Positions 8,619 through 17,531 of a DNA stretch of 64,000 bases are shown here, piece after piece; the first letter of the stretch is position 1, and each line of letters opens with the position of its first letter. A program made the position numbers and the translations under genes. The DNA comes from Paraburkholderia sp. BCC1884 (GTDB lineage Bacteria; Pseudomonadota; Gammaproteobacteria; Burkholderiales; Burkholderiaceae), in the NCBI RefSeq assembly GCF_900996225.1, contig NZ_CAAJGL010000101.1, forward strand, positions 620,001 through 684,000, in the 5' to 3' direction. The notes beneath the pieces were generated by a model that saw only the letters and a list, made by a program, of their open reading frames with translations, was not told the origin of the DNA and ran no database searches.

Positions 8619-11203
8619 GCGATACGGCACGGGGTAACACGTCGAACGCGACGGCGCACGCGCAACCCGCGCGCCGGTTGGGCGGCGCGGATCTGGTGCG
8701 CCAGGCCATCCGCATGACGGCGCGCGACTGGCGCGCGGGCGAGTTGACGATGCTGCTACTGGCGCTGGTGCTGGCCGTCGCGGCACTCTCCAGCGTCGGC
8801 TTTCTGGCTGACCGCTTGCATCAAGGGCTCGAGCGCGACGCGCGGCGCATGATCGCCGCCGATTTCATCGTGCGAGCCGATCATCCGGTCGATCCGCAAT
8901 TCGCCGGACAGGCCAGGGCGCTCGGTCTGAACACCGCCAGCACGGCGATCTTTCCCAGCATGATCAACTCGACCGGCGCCCAGCCGGTCTCGCGTCTCGC
9001 CGCGATCAAGGCGGTGTCGCCCGGTTATCCGTTGCGCGGCGCGTTGCGCATCGCCTCGGCGCCCGGGGCGGCCGACCATCCGGCGCAATCGATTCCGGCG
9101 CCCGGCACCGTGTGGGTCGATCAGCAACTGCTCGACGCCTTGAAGCTGCGTATCGGCGACACGGTCAAGGTCGGCAGCCGCAACTTCACGATTGCCGCGC
9201 TGATCACCCGTGAGCTCGATCGCGGCTTCTCGTTCGTCAATTTTTCGCCGCGCCTGATGCTGCGCGCCGACGATGTCCCCTCGACCGGCCTGATCGCCTA
9301 CGGCAGCCGCGTGACGTACCGGCTGCTGGTGGCGGGCACCGACGCGGCGGTGGCGCGCTTCGCCCAGTTCGCGCACGACAGGGTGGATGGCGGCAAGATG
9401 CGCGGCGTCGCGCTCGAATCCCTGCAGGACGGCCAGCCGCAAGTGCGCCAGACGCTCGACCGCGCGAGCCATTTCCTCACGCTGGTTTCGTTGTTGACCG
9501 CCTTGCTGGCGGCCGTGGCAATCGCGATGGCCGCGCATCGCTACATGCGTCGCCATCTCGACGGTTGTGCGGCAATGCGCTGCCTCGGCGTCAGCCAGAC
9601 GACGCTGCGCGCGCTGTTCACGCTGGAATTCGTCGGACTCGGTTTGATCGGCGGCGCGCTGGGTGTCGCGCTGGGTTTTCTCGGCCATCTCGCGTTGCTG
9701 ACGTGGCTCGGCAGTCTGATCGACGTCGCGCTGCCTTATCCGACAGCCTGGCCCGCGCTCGAAGGTATCGCGGCCGGGCTCGTGCTGCTGCTGGGTTTCG
9801 CGTTGCCGCCGCTGCTGCCGCTCACGCGTGTGCCGCCGGTGCGCGTGCTGCGCCGCGAATGGGGCGAAGCCGGCCGCACCGCCTGGGCCGCGTACGCGCT
9901 CGGCATCGTGCTCTTCGCCGCGCTGCTGATCGTCGCGGCGGGCGAGTTGAAACTGGGCGGGATCGTCGCAGGCGGCTTCGCAGGCGGCCTGCTGGTGTTT
10001 GCCTGCATCGCGCGAGTGGCTTTGTGGGGCGCGGCGCGCGTGGTGCGCAGCGAGCGCGTGAATGCGGGCATTGGCTGGCGTTATGCGTTGGCCTCGCTCG
10101 AACGGCGCAGCAGTGCCAGCGCGTTGCAGATCACGGCGCTCGGCATCGGCCTGATGTGTTTATTGCTGATCGCGATGACACGCAACGACCTCGTGGCCGG
10201 CTGGCGCAAATCGACGCCGCCCGATGCGCCGAACGAGTTCATCATCGACATTCAGCCCGATCAGCGCGAAGTGGTCACGCAGTATCTCGACGCGCACGGT
10301 TTGCCGGGCACGGTGCTGGCGCCGATGGTGCGCGGCCGGTTGACGGCGATCAACGGCAAAGCGGTCAATCCGGATTCGTTCAAGGGCGACGACGCGAAGC
10401 GTCTGGTGGACCGCGAATTCAATCTTTCGTACACGACCGAGTTGCCCGACGACAACCGCATCGCCGCCGGCAACTGGTACGGCGACACGAAGACGCCGCA
10501 GATCTCGATCGAGCAGGGGCTCGCCAAACTGATCAACGTGAAGCCCGGCGACGTGCTGCGTTTCGACGTTACCGGATTGCAGATCGATGCGCCGGTCACC
10601 AGCGTGCGCAAGCTCGACTGGGGTTCCTTCAAGGTCAATTTCTTCGTGCTGATGCCGCCCGCGTCCTTGCAGGATTTCCCGGCGACGTTCATCACGAGCT
10701 TCCATCTGCCGCAGGAAAAGCAGTCGACCATCGACGGGCTGATCGCCGCCTATCCGAACCTCACCGCGATCGACACGGGCCCGATCCTCGCGCAGGTGCA
10801 GCGCGTGCTGGAGCAGGTGATCGGCGCGGTGCAGTTCCTGTTCGCGTTCACGCTCGCGGCGGGCGTGCTGGTGCTGTACGCGGCGCTCGCCGGTACGCGC
10901 GACGAGCGTATGCGAGAATCCGCGCTTCTGCGCGCGCTCGGGGCATCGCATCGTCAGGTGCGCGCGGTGCAGGTTGCCGAATTCGTCGCGGTCGGCGCGT
11001 TGTCGGGCCTGATGGCGGCGCTCGGTGCGCAGGCGATCGGCTATGTGCTGGCCACGCGCGTATTCGAGTTTTATCTGAGCTTCGATCCGTGGATGCTGCC
11101 GGCGGGTATCGCCGCCGGGGTTGCCTGCGCCGGTGTCGGCGGCTGGCTGAGCTTGCGGCATGTGCTGGCGCGGCCCGCGTTGCAATCGCTGCGGGATGCG
11201 TGA
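8615..11203 (+). CDS. FtsX-like ABC transporter permease (YbbP type)
   Basis: An 862-residue integral membrane protein with two FtsX-type permease units. An N-terminal helix (about residues 45-65) and a large periplasmic domain are followed by three or four helices (about 285-420). A second domain repeats this arrangement, with a periplasmic part (about 540-720) and C-terminal helices (about 730-855). YbbP-type permeases normally work with a YbbA-like ATPase to move or extract lipophilic substrates across the envelope. No ATPase gene is visible nearby. I chose TTG at 8615 because AGGAG (8601-8605) sits 9 bases upstream and the start overlaps the previous stop. An upstream extension of 25 codons would lie inside the DUF4126 gene. 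Confidence 0.87.
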   Translation: MSDTARGNTSNATAHAQPARRLGGADLVRQAIRMTARDWRAGELTMLLLALVLAVAALSSVGFLADRLHQGLERDARRMIAADFIVRADHPVDPQFAGQARALGLNTASTAIFPSMINSTGAQPVSRLAAIKAVSPGYPLRGALRIASAPGAADHPAQSIPAPGTVWVDQQLLDALKLRIGDTVKVGSRNFTIAALITRELDRGFSFVNFSPRLMLRADDVPSTGLIAYGSRVTYRLLVAGTDAAVARFAQFAHDRVDGGKMRGVALESLQDGQPQVRQTLDRASHFLTLVSLLTALLAAVAIAMAAHRYMRRHLDGCAAMRCLGVSQTTLRALFTLEFVGLGLIGGALGVALGFLGHLALLTWLGSLIDVALPYPTAWPALEGIAAGLVLLLGFALPPLLPLTRVPPVRVLRREWGEAGRTAWAAYALGIVLFAALLIVAAGELKLGGIVAGGFAGGLLVFACIARVALWGAARVVRSERVNAGIGWRYALASLERRSSASALQITALGIGLMCLLLIAMTRNDLVAGWRKSTPPDAPNEFIIDIQPDQREVVTQYLDAHGLPGTVLAPMVRGRLTAINGKAVNPDSFKGDDAKRLVDREFNLSYTTELPDDNRIAAGNWYGDTKTPQISIEQGLAKLINVKPGDVLRFDVTGLQIDAPVTSVRKLDWGSFKVNFFVLMPPASLQDFPATFITSFHLPQEKQSTIDGLIAAYPNLTAIDTGPILAQVQRVLEQVIGAVQFLFAFTLAAGVLVLYAALAGTRDERMRESALLRALGASHRQVRAVQVAEFVAVGALSGLMAALGAQAIGYVLATRVFEFYLSFDPWMLPAGIAAGVACAGVGGWLSLRHVLARPALQSLRDA

Positions 11204-11229
11204 TTTTTCTTTCTGGTTGGTGAGCAGGT

Positions 11230-11643
11230 ATGAGTGATCTGAACGACGAAGTGACCACGGCGCAGCCGACGGCCTTCGATCTGGTGGGCGGCGAAACGCG
11301 GGTGCGCGAACTGGTCGACCGTTTTTACGACTTGATGGATCTCGAAGCGGATTTCGCCGGGATTCGGGCCTTGCATCCCGAATCGCTCGACGGTTCGCGC
11401 GACAAGTTTTTCTGGTTCCTGTGCGGATGGCTGGGCGGCCCGGATCACTACATCAGCCGCTTTGGGCATCCGCGCTTGCGGGCGCGGCATATGCCGTTCG
11501 CGATTGCGTCGAGCGAGCGCGATCAATGGTTGCGCTGCATGGCGTGGGCGATGGAAGACATCGGCCTCGACGAGCCATTGCGCGAGCGTCTGCTCGGTTC
11601 TTTCTTCGAAACGGCCGACTGGATGCGCAACCGGAATGGCTGA
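11230..11643 (+). CDS. Truncated haemoglobin, group II
   Basis: A 137-residue globin of the 2-on-2 type. Group II features include GGETRVRELVDRFYDLMD in helix A/B, DKFFWFLCGWLGGPDHYISRFGHPRLRARHMPFAI around the haem pocket with the proximal His of the LRARHMPF motif, and a conserved Trp late in the chain. Group II proteins bind oxygen or NO and are linked to nitrosative or oxidative protection. GAGCAGGT lies upstream of the ATG. The stop overlaps the start of the DUF924 gene by 8 bases, an arrangement that suggests joint expression. Confidence 0.92.
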   Translation: MSDLNDEVTTAQPTAFDLVGGETRVRELVDRFYDLMDLEADFAGIRALHPESLDGSRDKFFWFLCGWLGGPDHYISRFGHPRLRARHMPFAIASSERDQWLRCMAWAMEDIGLDEPLRERLLGSFFETADWMRNRNG

Positions 11644-12280
11644 CGAGGCGAGCGGGGCGGACCTGCCGCCCTGCACGGGCACGGCGCAACAGGCCGCGCT
11701 GCCTGCCGAAGCCCGCGCCTTGCTCGACTGCTGGTTCGGCGCACCGGATTCCGCGACCTACGGCCGGGAGCGCAAGCTCTGGTTCGCCCGCGACGCAGCG
11801 TTCGACGCGCTGTTGCGCGAGCGCTTCGGTGCGCTGATCGACAGGGCGCTCGAAGGTCAACTCGACGATTGGGCGCAAACGCCGCCAGGCGCACTGGCGC
11901 TCGTGATCGTGCTGGACCAGTTCTCACGGAACTGCCATCGCCATACGGCGCGCGCTTTCGCCGCCGATCACAAAGCGCTGCAGGTCGCGCGACAGATGAT
12001 CGCCGATGGGGCGGATCGGCGGCTGCCCGATGCACATCACCGCGCGTTCGTTTATCTGCCTTTCGAGCACGACGAAACGCTCGCCAGCCAGCACGAATCG
12101 TTGCGCCTCTTCAAGCAGTTGCAAGCGGAGCCGGGCGGCGCGTCGTACTACTCGTCGGCGGTGCGGCACGCTCGAATCATCGAGCGCTTCGGACGCTTTC
12201 CTCATCGCAACGCTGCGCTGGGGCGCATTTCGACTGACGAAGAAACGGCTTTTCTTCGCACGCGCGGTTCATCGTTCTAG
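11636..12280 (+). CDS. DUF924 family protein
   Basis: A 214-residue protein with the DUF924 signature: LDCWFGAPDS near residue 31, KLWFARDAAFDALLRERFG, ALALVIVLDQFSRNCHR, FVYLPFEHDE and the C-terminal FPHRNAALGRISTDEETAFL. The fold is all-helical and TPR-like. The function is unknown, although fusions and neighbours elsewhere point to redox or globin partners. The ATG at 11636 overlaps the globin stop. The first 20 residues are variable, so a slightly later start is possible. It ends facing the minus-strand SDR gene, with a 143-base gap that shows no clear terminator. Confidence 0.88.
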   Translation: MADEASGADLPPCTGTAQQAALPAEARALLDCWFGAPDSATYGRERKLWFARDAAFDALLRERFGALIDRALEGQLDDWAQTPPGALALVIVLDQFSRNCHRHTARAFAADHKALQVARQMIADGADRRLPDAHHRAFVYLPFEHDETLASQHESLRLFKQLQAEPGGASYYSSAVRHARIIERFGRFPHRNAALGRISTDEETAFLRTRGSSF

Positions 12281-12423
12281 TCTGGCGCTGCGCGAAGCCT
12301 CTCCTGTGCAATCCGCAACGATCCAGGCGCCGGATTATTGCGGACGATCACAGAGAAAACGTGCAGATTTGTCGATCATGTCGAGAAATCGCGTCGCTCC
12401 GTTTTCGAGCGGGCGTGTCGTGC

Positions 12424-13170
12424 TCAACGGCCGCCGGACACGTCGAGCAGCGCGCCCGTCACGTAAGACGCCGCATCGCTGAGCAGCCAGACGATGGTTT
12501 GTGCCACTTCGTCGGCCGTGCCGGCGCGGCCCAGCGGCGTGCTCGCGCCAAGCTGCGCGGCGCGCTCGGGCTTGCCGCCGCTCGCATGAATCTCGGTGTC
12601 GATGAGACCCGGCCGCACCGCGTTCACGCGCACGCCTCGCGGGCCGAGCTCCCTGGCGAGGCCGAGCGTCATCGTGTCGACGGCGCCTTTCGAGCCCGCG
12701 TAATCGACGTACTCATTGGGCGAGCCCAGGCGCGACGCCGCCGACGAAACATTCACGATCACGCCGCCCGCGCCGCCGCGATCCGTCGACATCCGCCGCG
12801 CGGCTTCGCGCGCGCACAGATACGCGCCGAGCACGTTGACGTCGAACACGCGCTTGAGGCGCGCGACGTCCATGTCGGCGAGCGGCATCGACGGTGCGAC
12901 GATACCGGCGTTGTTGACGAGCGCATCGATCTTGCCGAACTGCTGCTGGAGCGTGTCGAACATGGCGATCACATCGGCTTCGCTGGCGACGTCGCCGGCA
13001 ATCGGCAACGCGCGGCCGCCGGCACGCTCCACTTCCGCCACGGTCTCCTGCGCGGCAGCGAGATTGCGCGCGTAGTTCACGCCGACCGACCAGCCCTGCG
13101 CGCCCAGCAAACGTGCGCTCGCGCGGCCAATGCCCCGGCTGCCGCCGGTGATCAGAACGGTTTTCGTCAT
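12424..13170 (-). CDS. Short-chain dehydrogenase/reductase (SDR family)
   Basis: A classical SDR of 248 residues. The NAD(P) motif TGGSRGIG is at residues 8-15, NNAG is at 86-89, catalytic Ser is near 142-143 and the YAGSK motif gives Tyr157 and Lys161. The C-terminus VTGALLDVSGGR is typical of glucose-1-dehydrogenase/FabG-like oxidoreductases. The substrate cannot be told from the sequence. It lies 60 bases downstream of the LOG gene on the same strand and may share its transcript. Confidence 0.9.
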   Translation of the reverse strand: MTKTVLITGGSRGIGRASARLLGAQGWSVGVNYARNLAAAQETVAEVERAGGRALPIAGDVASEADVIAMFDTLQQQFGKIDALVNNAGIVAPSMPLADMDVARLKRVFDVNVLGAYLCAREAARRMSTDRGGAGGVIVNVSSAASRLGSPNEYVDYAGSKGAVDTMTLGLARELGPRGVRVNAVRPGLIDTEIHASGGKPERAAQLGASTPLGRAGTADEVAQTIVWLLSDAASYVTGALLDVSGGR

Positions 13171-13230
13171 GGGAGTCTCGTGTGGTGTAGCGCCCGGCTC
13201 AGAACCGGGCGGGTCGCGATCCTGCGCCGT

Positions 13231-13815
13231 TCAAACTTCGTCGCGTTTGACGGCCCATTTGTCAGCGACCGGTGCCTGATAGCCTTGCAGCTTGCCAATC
13301 AGCGCGATGGGATCGGCATCTATTTGCAGGATGTCGAAATAGGTCTGGCGCATGAAGCCTTCCTCCACCGTGTGCTGGAGCAGGCTGATCAACGGGTCGT
13401 AGAAGCCGTCGATATTGAGCAGCGCGACCGGTTTCTGGTGATAACCGAGTTGCGCCCACGTGTAGACCTCGAACAGCTCTTCGAGCGTGCCCGCACCGCC
13501 CGGCATCGCGACGAACGCATCGGACAGATCCGCCATCATCTTCTTGCGATGATGCATGTCGGGCACCACGTGCAATTCGGTCAGGCCTTTATGGCCCACT
13601 TCCTTGTTGAGGAGCAGTTCGGGAATCACGCCGATCGCGCGGCCGCCTTCGGCCATCACCGTGTCGGCGATCACCCCCATCAGGCCCACCTTGCCGCCGC
13701 CGTAGACCAGCGCGAGATCGGCCTGGACCAGAGCACGGCCGAAGGCGCGCGCGGCTTCGGCATACAGAGGTTTGGCTCCGTTGGCAGAGCCGCAATACAC
13801 ACACACCGACTTCAT
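13231..13815 (-). CDS. LOG family nucleoside 5'-monophosphate phosphoribohydrolase
   Basis: A 194-residue protein of the TIGR00730/LOG family, which cleaves the N-glycosidic bond of nucleoside monophosphates. In some organisms this releases cytokinins. The diagnostic motif PGGAGTLEE is at residues 105-113, with Arg90-Lys91 upstream and GGGKVGLMG at 39-47. I took ATG at 13815, with AAGGA 9 bases upstream. The TTG six bases earlier has too short a spacing. The start lies only two bases after the TetR stop, so the two genes are probably co-translated. Whether it makes cytokinins or acts in AMP/purine turnover is not decided by sequence. Confidence 0.92.
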   Translation of the reverse strand: MKSVCVYCGSANGAKPLYAEAARAFGRALVQADLALVYGGGKVGLMGVIADTVMAEGGRAIGVIPELLLNKEVGHKGLTELHVVPDMHHRKKMMADLSDAFVAMPGGAGTLEELFEVYTWAQLGYHQKPVALLNIDGFYDPLISLLQHTVEEGFMRQTYFDILQIDADPIALIGKLQGYQAPVADKWAVKRDEV

Positions 13816-13817
13816 GC

Positions 13818-14543
13818 TCAAACGTCCTTCGGTTCGTTGCGGGGCGCAGCGCCTTCCTTGGGCGGCAGGTAGTCGTAAAACTCGCGCTTGGGCAGCTTGC
13901 CCGACACGAGGTCGTCGAAAATCTGCCGCGAACGGCCGCGCAGATAAGGCGCCATCAGCGAGACGATCTGCACGCTCACCTGATGCAACTCCGCGCGAAT
14001 CGCTTCCTGCTCGTTGTATTTGCGCGGGTTCATCACGAACTGGTACGACAGCCAGTAAGTGCCGATCACGCCGACGTTGGTGGCGATCACGTGCAGTTCT
14101 TCGGGCGTGACGACCATTTCGCCGTCGGCCACGAGTTGCTCGCAGAACTGACTGGCAAAACGCACCTTGTGGGTGATGATCTGCTTGAAGTGCGTTTCGA
14201 GCGTGCGATTACGCGCCAGCAGATCGTTCAGGTCACGATACAGGAAACGGTAACGCCACGTGAAGTCGACCATGTACTGCAGATACGACCACATTTCGTC
14301 GATGGTCGCGCGGTGGTCGTCGGGGAAACGCAGACGCTTTTCGATCTCCTGCTCGAACTGGCTGAAGATGCTGTTGATGATGTCGTCTTTGTTGCGGAAG
14401 TGGTAGTACAGGTTGCCTGGACTGATTTCCATTTCCTCGGCAATCGTCGTCGTCGTGACGTTCGGCTCGCCGATTTCGTTGAACAGTTTCAACGACAGTT
14501 CGAGAATCCGTTCGCGCGTGCGGCGGGGAGGTTTGGCTTCCAT
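13818..14543 (-). CDS. TetR/AcrR family transcriptional regulator
   Basis: A 241-residue regulator with an N-terminal TetR helix-turn-helix (residues about 13-55). The recognition part is TTTTIAEEMEISPGNLYYHFRNKDDII. The C-terminal ligand domain is helical, rich in aromatic residues and longer than in minimal TetR proteins. It lies directly upstream of the LOG gene. A possible self-operator with half-sites like GAACG..CGTTC lies at 14726-14737 next to a minus-strand TATAAT (14725-14720). The ligand is unknown; a fatty-acid or acyl-CoA ligand is one guess, based on a similar palindrome at 52614. Confidence 0.9.
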   Translation of the reverse strand: MEAKPPRRTRERILELSLKLFNEIGEPNVTTTTIAEEMEISPGNLYYHFRNKDDIINSIFSQFEQEIEKRLRFPDDHRATIDEMWSYLQYMVDFTWRYRFLYRDLNDLLARNRTLETHFKQIITHKVRFASQFCEQLVADGEMVVTPEELHVIATNVGVIGTYWLSYQFVMNPRKYNEQEAIRAELHQVSVQIVSLMAPYLRGRSRQIFDDLVSGKLPKREFYDYLPPKEGAAPRNEPKDV

Positions 14544-14719
14544 GTCGTCCGGCCCTGGTTACGCCGGGCTGGGCGCGCGGCGGCATGGCGCTGCTGCGTG
14601 ATCCACCCGGACGCGGTTGGTATAGTGAGCGCCTCCGGACCTGTCGCTACGCAACAGGCCCCCTATCAAGGCAGGAAAACCGGGCAGGGCCCAGCGTTTT
14701 CCCGTGAGACTGTCGGACG

Positions 14720-14737
14720 ATTATAAACCGACCGTTC
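14720..14737 (-). promoter_or_regulatory. Candidate promoter -10 and operator for the TetR gene
   Basis: On the minus strand a consensus TATAAT (14725-14720) directly follows GAACGGTCGGTT (14737-14726), an imperfect palindrome. It matches the perfect palindrome at 52614-52625 at 10 of 12 positions. An operator touching the -10 box would fit autorepression. The resulting leader to the TetR start is about 170 bases. The rest of the 246-base gap holds nothing else I can identify. Confidence 0.45.
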
Positions 14738-14789
14738 TTACACCAAGCGGATACTCAGGGTTTTCATTCCTTCGGCTACGCGCGGGCCC

Positions 14790-15488
14790 TTACAGCCACG
14801 CCTTCACCCAGTGCACGACGAGCGGCCCGACGATCAACACCCACGTCATCAGACACATGCCGAGCGCGACCATCACGGCCGCGCTGCCGAGGTCCTTCGC
14901 GCGCCGCGACAGTTCGTGACGTTCGAGCGAAATCCGGTCGATCGCCGCTTCCACACTCGAATTCAGCAACTCGACGATCAGCACCAGCAGCACCGAGCCG
15001 AGCAACAGTACACGCGACACCGGCTCGACCGGCACCAGTACGCCACACGGAATCAGGATCGCCGCGAGCGTGAGTTCCTGACGAAACGCGCTTTCTTCGC
15101 GGATCGCGACGCGAAATCCGGCGAGCGAATTCTTCATCGCGTGCCATGCGCGGGTCAGGCCGCGATTGCCCTTGTAGGGATTGAAGGGCAGCGGCGCGAG
15201 CGGGTCGTCGGGGCTGAGCGGCTCGTGCTGGGTGTCGCCGTTGCTCGCGTTGCTGCGGCCGCTTTCGTGGCCGCTGCTGTTTGCACCGCCCGAACGCTGT
15301 ACGCCATGCGTGCCGTTCAAACCACGCGCGTGATCCGCATGATTGTGCGTGCCGGGTTCGCTGACGTCGTCGAACGGTTCGATGCTGGTGGTGTCGCCGT
15401 CAGCGTCGACGGCGCGCAGCGCGCCATTCGACGCCCGCGACGCGGGGGAAGGTCGGTTTCGCATGGACGGCTCGGCGCGCCGCTTCAC
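14790..15488 (-). CDS. dgkA: Diacylglycerol kinase DgkA with long N-terminal extension
   Basis: The C-terminal 125 residues form a DgkA-type integral kinase with three helices and the signature ELLNSSVEAAIDRIS (Glu173, Asn176, Glu180, Asp184). It phosphorylates diacylglycerol to phosphatidic acid. Residues 1-105 are a low-complexity Gly/Ser/His/Asp-rich extension absent from the usual 120-residue enzyme. GTG at 15488 is the chosen start: GAGGAA lies 9 bases upstream and the codon overlaps the stop of the glycosyltransferase (GTGA). An ATG at 15464 is an alternative. Position in an operon with a lipid glycosyltransferase and a PlcP-like phosphatase suggests recycling of diacylglycerol from lipid remodelling. 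Confidence 0.9.
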   Translation of the reverse strand: MKRRAEPSMRNRPSPASRASNGALRAVDADGDTTSIEPFDDVSEPGTHNHADHARGLNGTHGVQRSGGANSSGHESGRSNASNGDTQHEPLSPDDPLAPLPFNPYKGNRGLTRAWHAMKNSLAGFRVAIREESAFRQELTLAAILIPCGVLVPVEPVSRVLLLGSVLLVLIVELLNSSVEAAIDRISLERHELSRRAKDLGSAAVMVALGMCLMTWVLIVGPLVVHWVKAWL

Positions 15489-16516
15489 GCGGCGGCGCTT
15501 TCCTCGCGAAACGACGTGCGCGGCAGCGGCTTGAGATGCGAGGCGAACTGCTCGGAGGCCGCCATCCACGAGAAGCGTTCGGCCCACGCGCGCGCGTGGT
15601 TGCGATCGATCTTCAACGCGTCGAGACAGGCTTCGCGCAGGTCTTCATGCATCGCGCCGGCGCCGCCGTCGCCCAGCACGTCGATCGGGCCGGTGACGGG
15701 GTAAGCGGCAACCGGCGTGCCACAAGCGAGCGCTTCGAGCAGGACGAGCCCGAAGGTGTCGGTGCGGCTCGGGAACACGAACACGTCCGCCGCTGCATAC
15801 ACTTTCGCCAGTTCGGCCTGCTTGAGCACGCCGAGATAATTCGCCTCCGGATAGCGCGATTTCAGTTCGGCCAGCGCCGGACCTTCACCGGCGACCCACT
15901 TCGAACCCGGCAGATCGAGCTTGAGAAACGCTTCGACATTTTTCTCGACGGCGACGCGGCCGACGTACAGAAAAATCGGCCGCGCGGTGTTGAGCACCTT
16001 CGAGTCCATCTGGTGGAAAATGTCCAGATCGACGCCGCGCGTCCACAACACGACATTGGTGAAGCCGAATTTTTCGAGGTCCTGCTTGACCACCGGCGTC
16101 GGCGCCATCACCGCGAGCGATGGCTTGTGGAACCAGTGCAGGAACTTGTACGTAGCGGCGATCGGAATGCCGAAACGGGCCTGCACGTACTCCGGAAAAC
16201 GCGTGTGATAGGCGGTCGTGAACGGCAGCTTGTGGCTGATCGCGTAAGCGCGCGCGGCCATGCCGAGAGGGCCTTCCGTGGCGATGTGCAGCGCGTCGGG
16301 CGCGAACGCGTCGATCCGCGCGCGCAGCTTGCGGCGCGGCATCAGCGACAGGCGGATCTCAGGATAGGTCGGGCAGGGGATCGTCTTGAATTCGAGCGGC
16401 GTGAGCAGATCGACCTGGTGGCCGAGCGCGCTCAGTTCGCGCGTGGTGTTTTTCAGCGTGCGCACCACGCCATTGACCTGCGGCTCCCATGCGTCGGTGA
16501 CGATCATGATCTTCAT
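15485..16516 (-). CDS. GT4 glycosyltransferase, Agt-like lipid glycosyltransferase
   Basis: A 343-residue GT-B fold glycosyltransferase. The N-terminal motif DAWEPQVNGVVRTL (residues 8-21) is the acceptor-side glycine loop. The C-terminal donor site PSRTDTFGLVLLEALACGTPVAAYP contains the EX7E-like pair Asp253 and Glu261. This subgroup is usually annotated as an alpha-mannosyltransferase. Next to a PlcP-like phosphatase it resembles Agt, which transfers glucose or glucuronate to diacylglycerol under phosphate shortage. The downstream dgkA start overlaps its stop. The family call is firm; the acceptor is inferred from context. Confidence 0.85.
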   Translation of the reverse strand: MKIMIVTDAWEPQVNGVVRTLKNTTRELSALGHQVDLLTPLEFKTIPCPTYPEIRLSLMPRRKLRARIDAFAPDALHIATEGPLGMAARAYAISHKLPFTTAYHTRFPEYVQARFGIPIAATYKFLHWFHKPSLAVMAPTPVVKQDLEKFGFTNVVLWTRGVDLDIFHQMDSKVLNTARPIFLYVGRVAVEKNVEAFLKLDLPGSKWVAGEGPALAELKSRYPEANYLGVLKQAELAKVYAAADVFVFPSRTDTFGLVLLEALACGTPVAAYPVTGPIDVLGDGGAGAMHEDLREACLDALKIDRNHARAWAERFSWMAASEQFASHLKPLPRTSFREESAAA

Positions 16517-16545
16517 CGGTTTCGGCCCATTGAGGTTAAGACGGA

Positions 16546-17487
16546 CTACGCGGTCTCCCGGGCCTTCTGCACGCCGACTTCCGGGGCGCGCATCACGGTC
16601 CAGTAGATCAACTTGAGTTCACCTTCGTACGTCTCGACGAGCGCGGAGAGGCTTTCGACCCAGTCGCCGTCGTTGCAATACAGCACGCCGTCGATATCGC
16701 GTATCTCGGCTTTATGGATGTGTCCGCAGACCACGCCGTCGCAGCCGCGGCGGCGCGCCTCGTCGGTCATCACGCGTTCGAACGAGGAGATGAAATTCAC
16801 CGCGTTTTTCACCTGATGCTTCAGGTATTGCGAGAGCGACCAGTAGGGAAAACCGAACCGGCTGCGGATTCGATTGAACCAGCGGTTCAGGACCAGGATC
16901 ATCGTGTAGAGCGTGTCGCCGAGGTAGGCGAGCCACTTGGCGTGCTGGATCACGCCGTCGAACAGATCGCCGTGCACGATCCACAGGCGCTTGCCGGCGA
17001 GCGTCGTGTGAAACGCCTCGCCGCGCACGTGGATGTCGCCGAACGCGAGGTCGCAGAACTGGCGCGCAGCTTCGTCGTGATTGCCGGGCACGTAGATCAC
17101 CTGGGTGCCTTTGCGCGCTTTGCGCAGCACTTTCTGCACGACGTCGTTGTGCGCCTGCGGCCAGTACCAGCCTTTCTTCAGCTGCCAACCGTCGATGATG
17201 TCGCCGACGAGGTACAGATACTCCGACTCGTTGTGGCGCAGGAAATCGAGCAGATAGGGCGCCTGGCAGCCACTCGAACCGAGATGGATGTCGGACAGCC
17301 AGATGGTGCGGTAGCGATGCGGCTCGGCGTGGTCGTCGTCGGAATGATCGGCTTGCGTGTCGAGCGGAACGGGCGCCGCGGGCAACGGCAGGCCGTGACT
17401 ACGATTGGGTTCCGGGTGGAACGCGACGGGGTCGACGCTCGGGCCGGTTTGGCGGAACAGGGAAGTCGCGGACGTTTTGGGGTCCAT
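16546..17487 (-). CDS. PlcP-like metallophosphoesterase (LpxH-related)
   Basis: A 313-residue calcineurin-like phosphoesterase with all metal motifs: SDIHLG (Asp66, His68), GDIIDG (Asp96), GNHD (135-138), HGD (172-174) and GHIH (255-258). Automatic annotation would give UDP-2,3-diacylglucosamine hydrolase. The segments GWQLKKGWYWPQAHNDVVQKVLRKARKG-type and AKWLAYLGD resemble PlcP, the phospholipase C that strips head groups from phosphatidylcholine/ethanolamine when phosphate is scarce. The gene order with an Agt-like transferase supports this. Residues 1-57 are a non-conserved extension, and the ATG at 17487 has only a weak GTGAG site. A true LpxH role cannot be excluded. Confidence 0.82.
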   Translation of the reverse strand: MDPKTSATSLFRQTGPSVDPVAFHPEPNRSHGLPLPAAPVPLDTQADHSDDDHAEPHRYRTIWLSDIHLGSSGCQAPYLLDFLRHNESEYLYLVGDIIDGWQLKKGWYWPQAHNDVVQKVLRKARKGTQVIYVPGNHDEAARQFCDLAFGDIHVRGEAFHTTLAGKRLWIVHGDLFDGVIQHAKWLAYLGDTLYTMILVLNRWFNRIRSRFGFPYWSLSQYLKHQVKNAVNFISSFERVMTDEARRRGCDGVVCGHIHKAEIRDIDGVLYCNDGDWVESLSALVETYEGELKLIYWTVMRAPEVGVQKARETA

Positions 17488-17531
17488 GGCTCACGCGTCG
17501 AGTTGCAGTGCCCGTATTGAGCCTGGCGCGC

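Noticed and set aside
16546-17487. Confident assignment as LpxH of lipid A synthesis
   Set aside because: Motifs and neighbours fit PlcP better. LpxH is usually near ppiB/cysS or alone, so I kept the call at family level.
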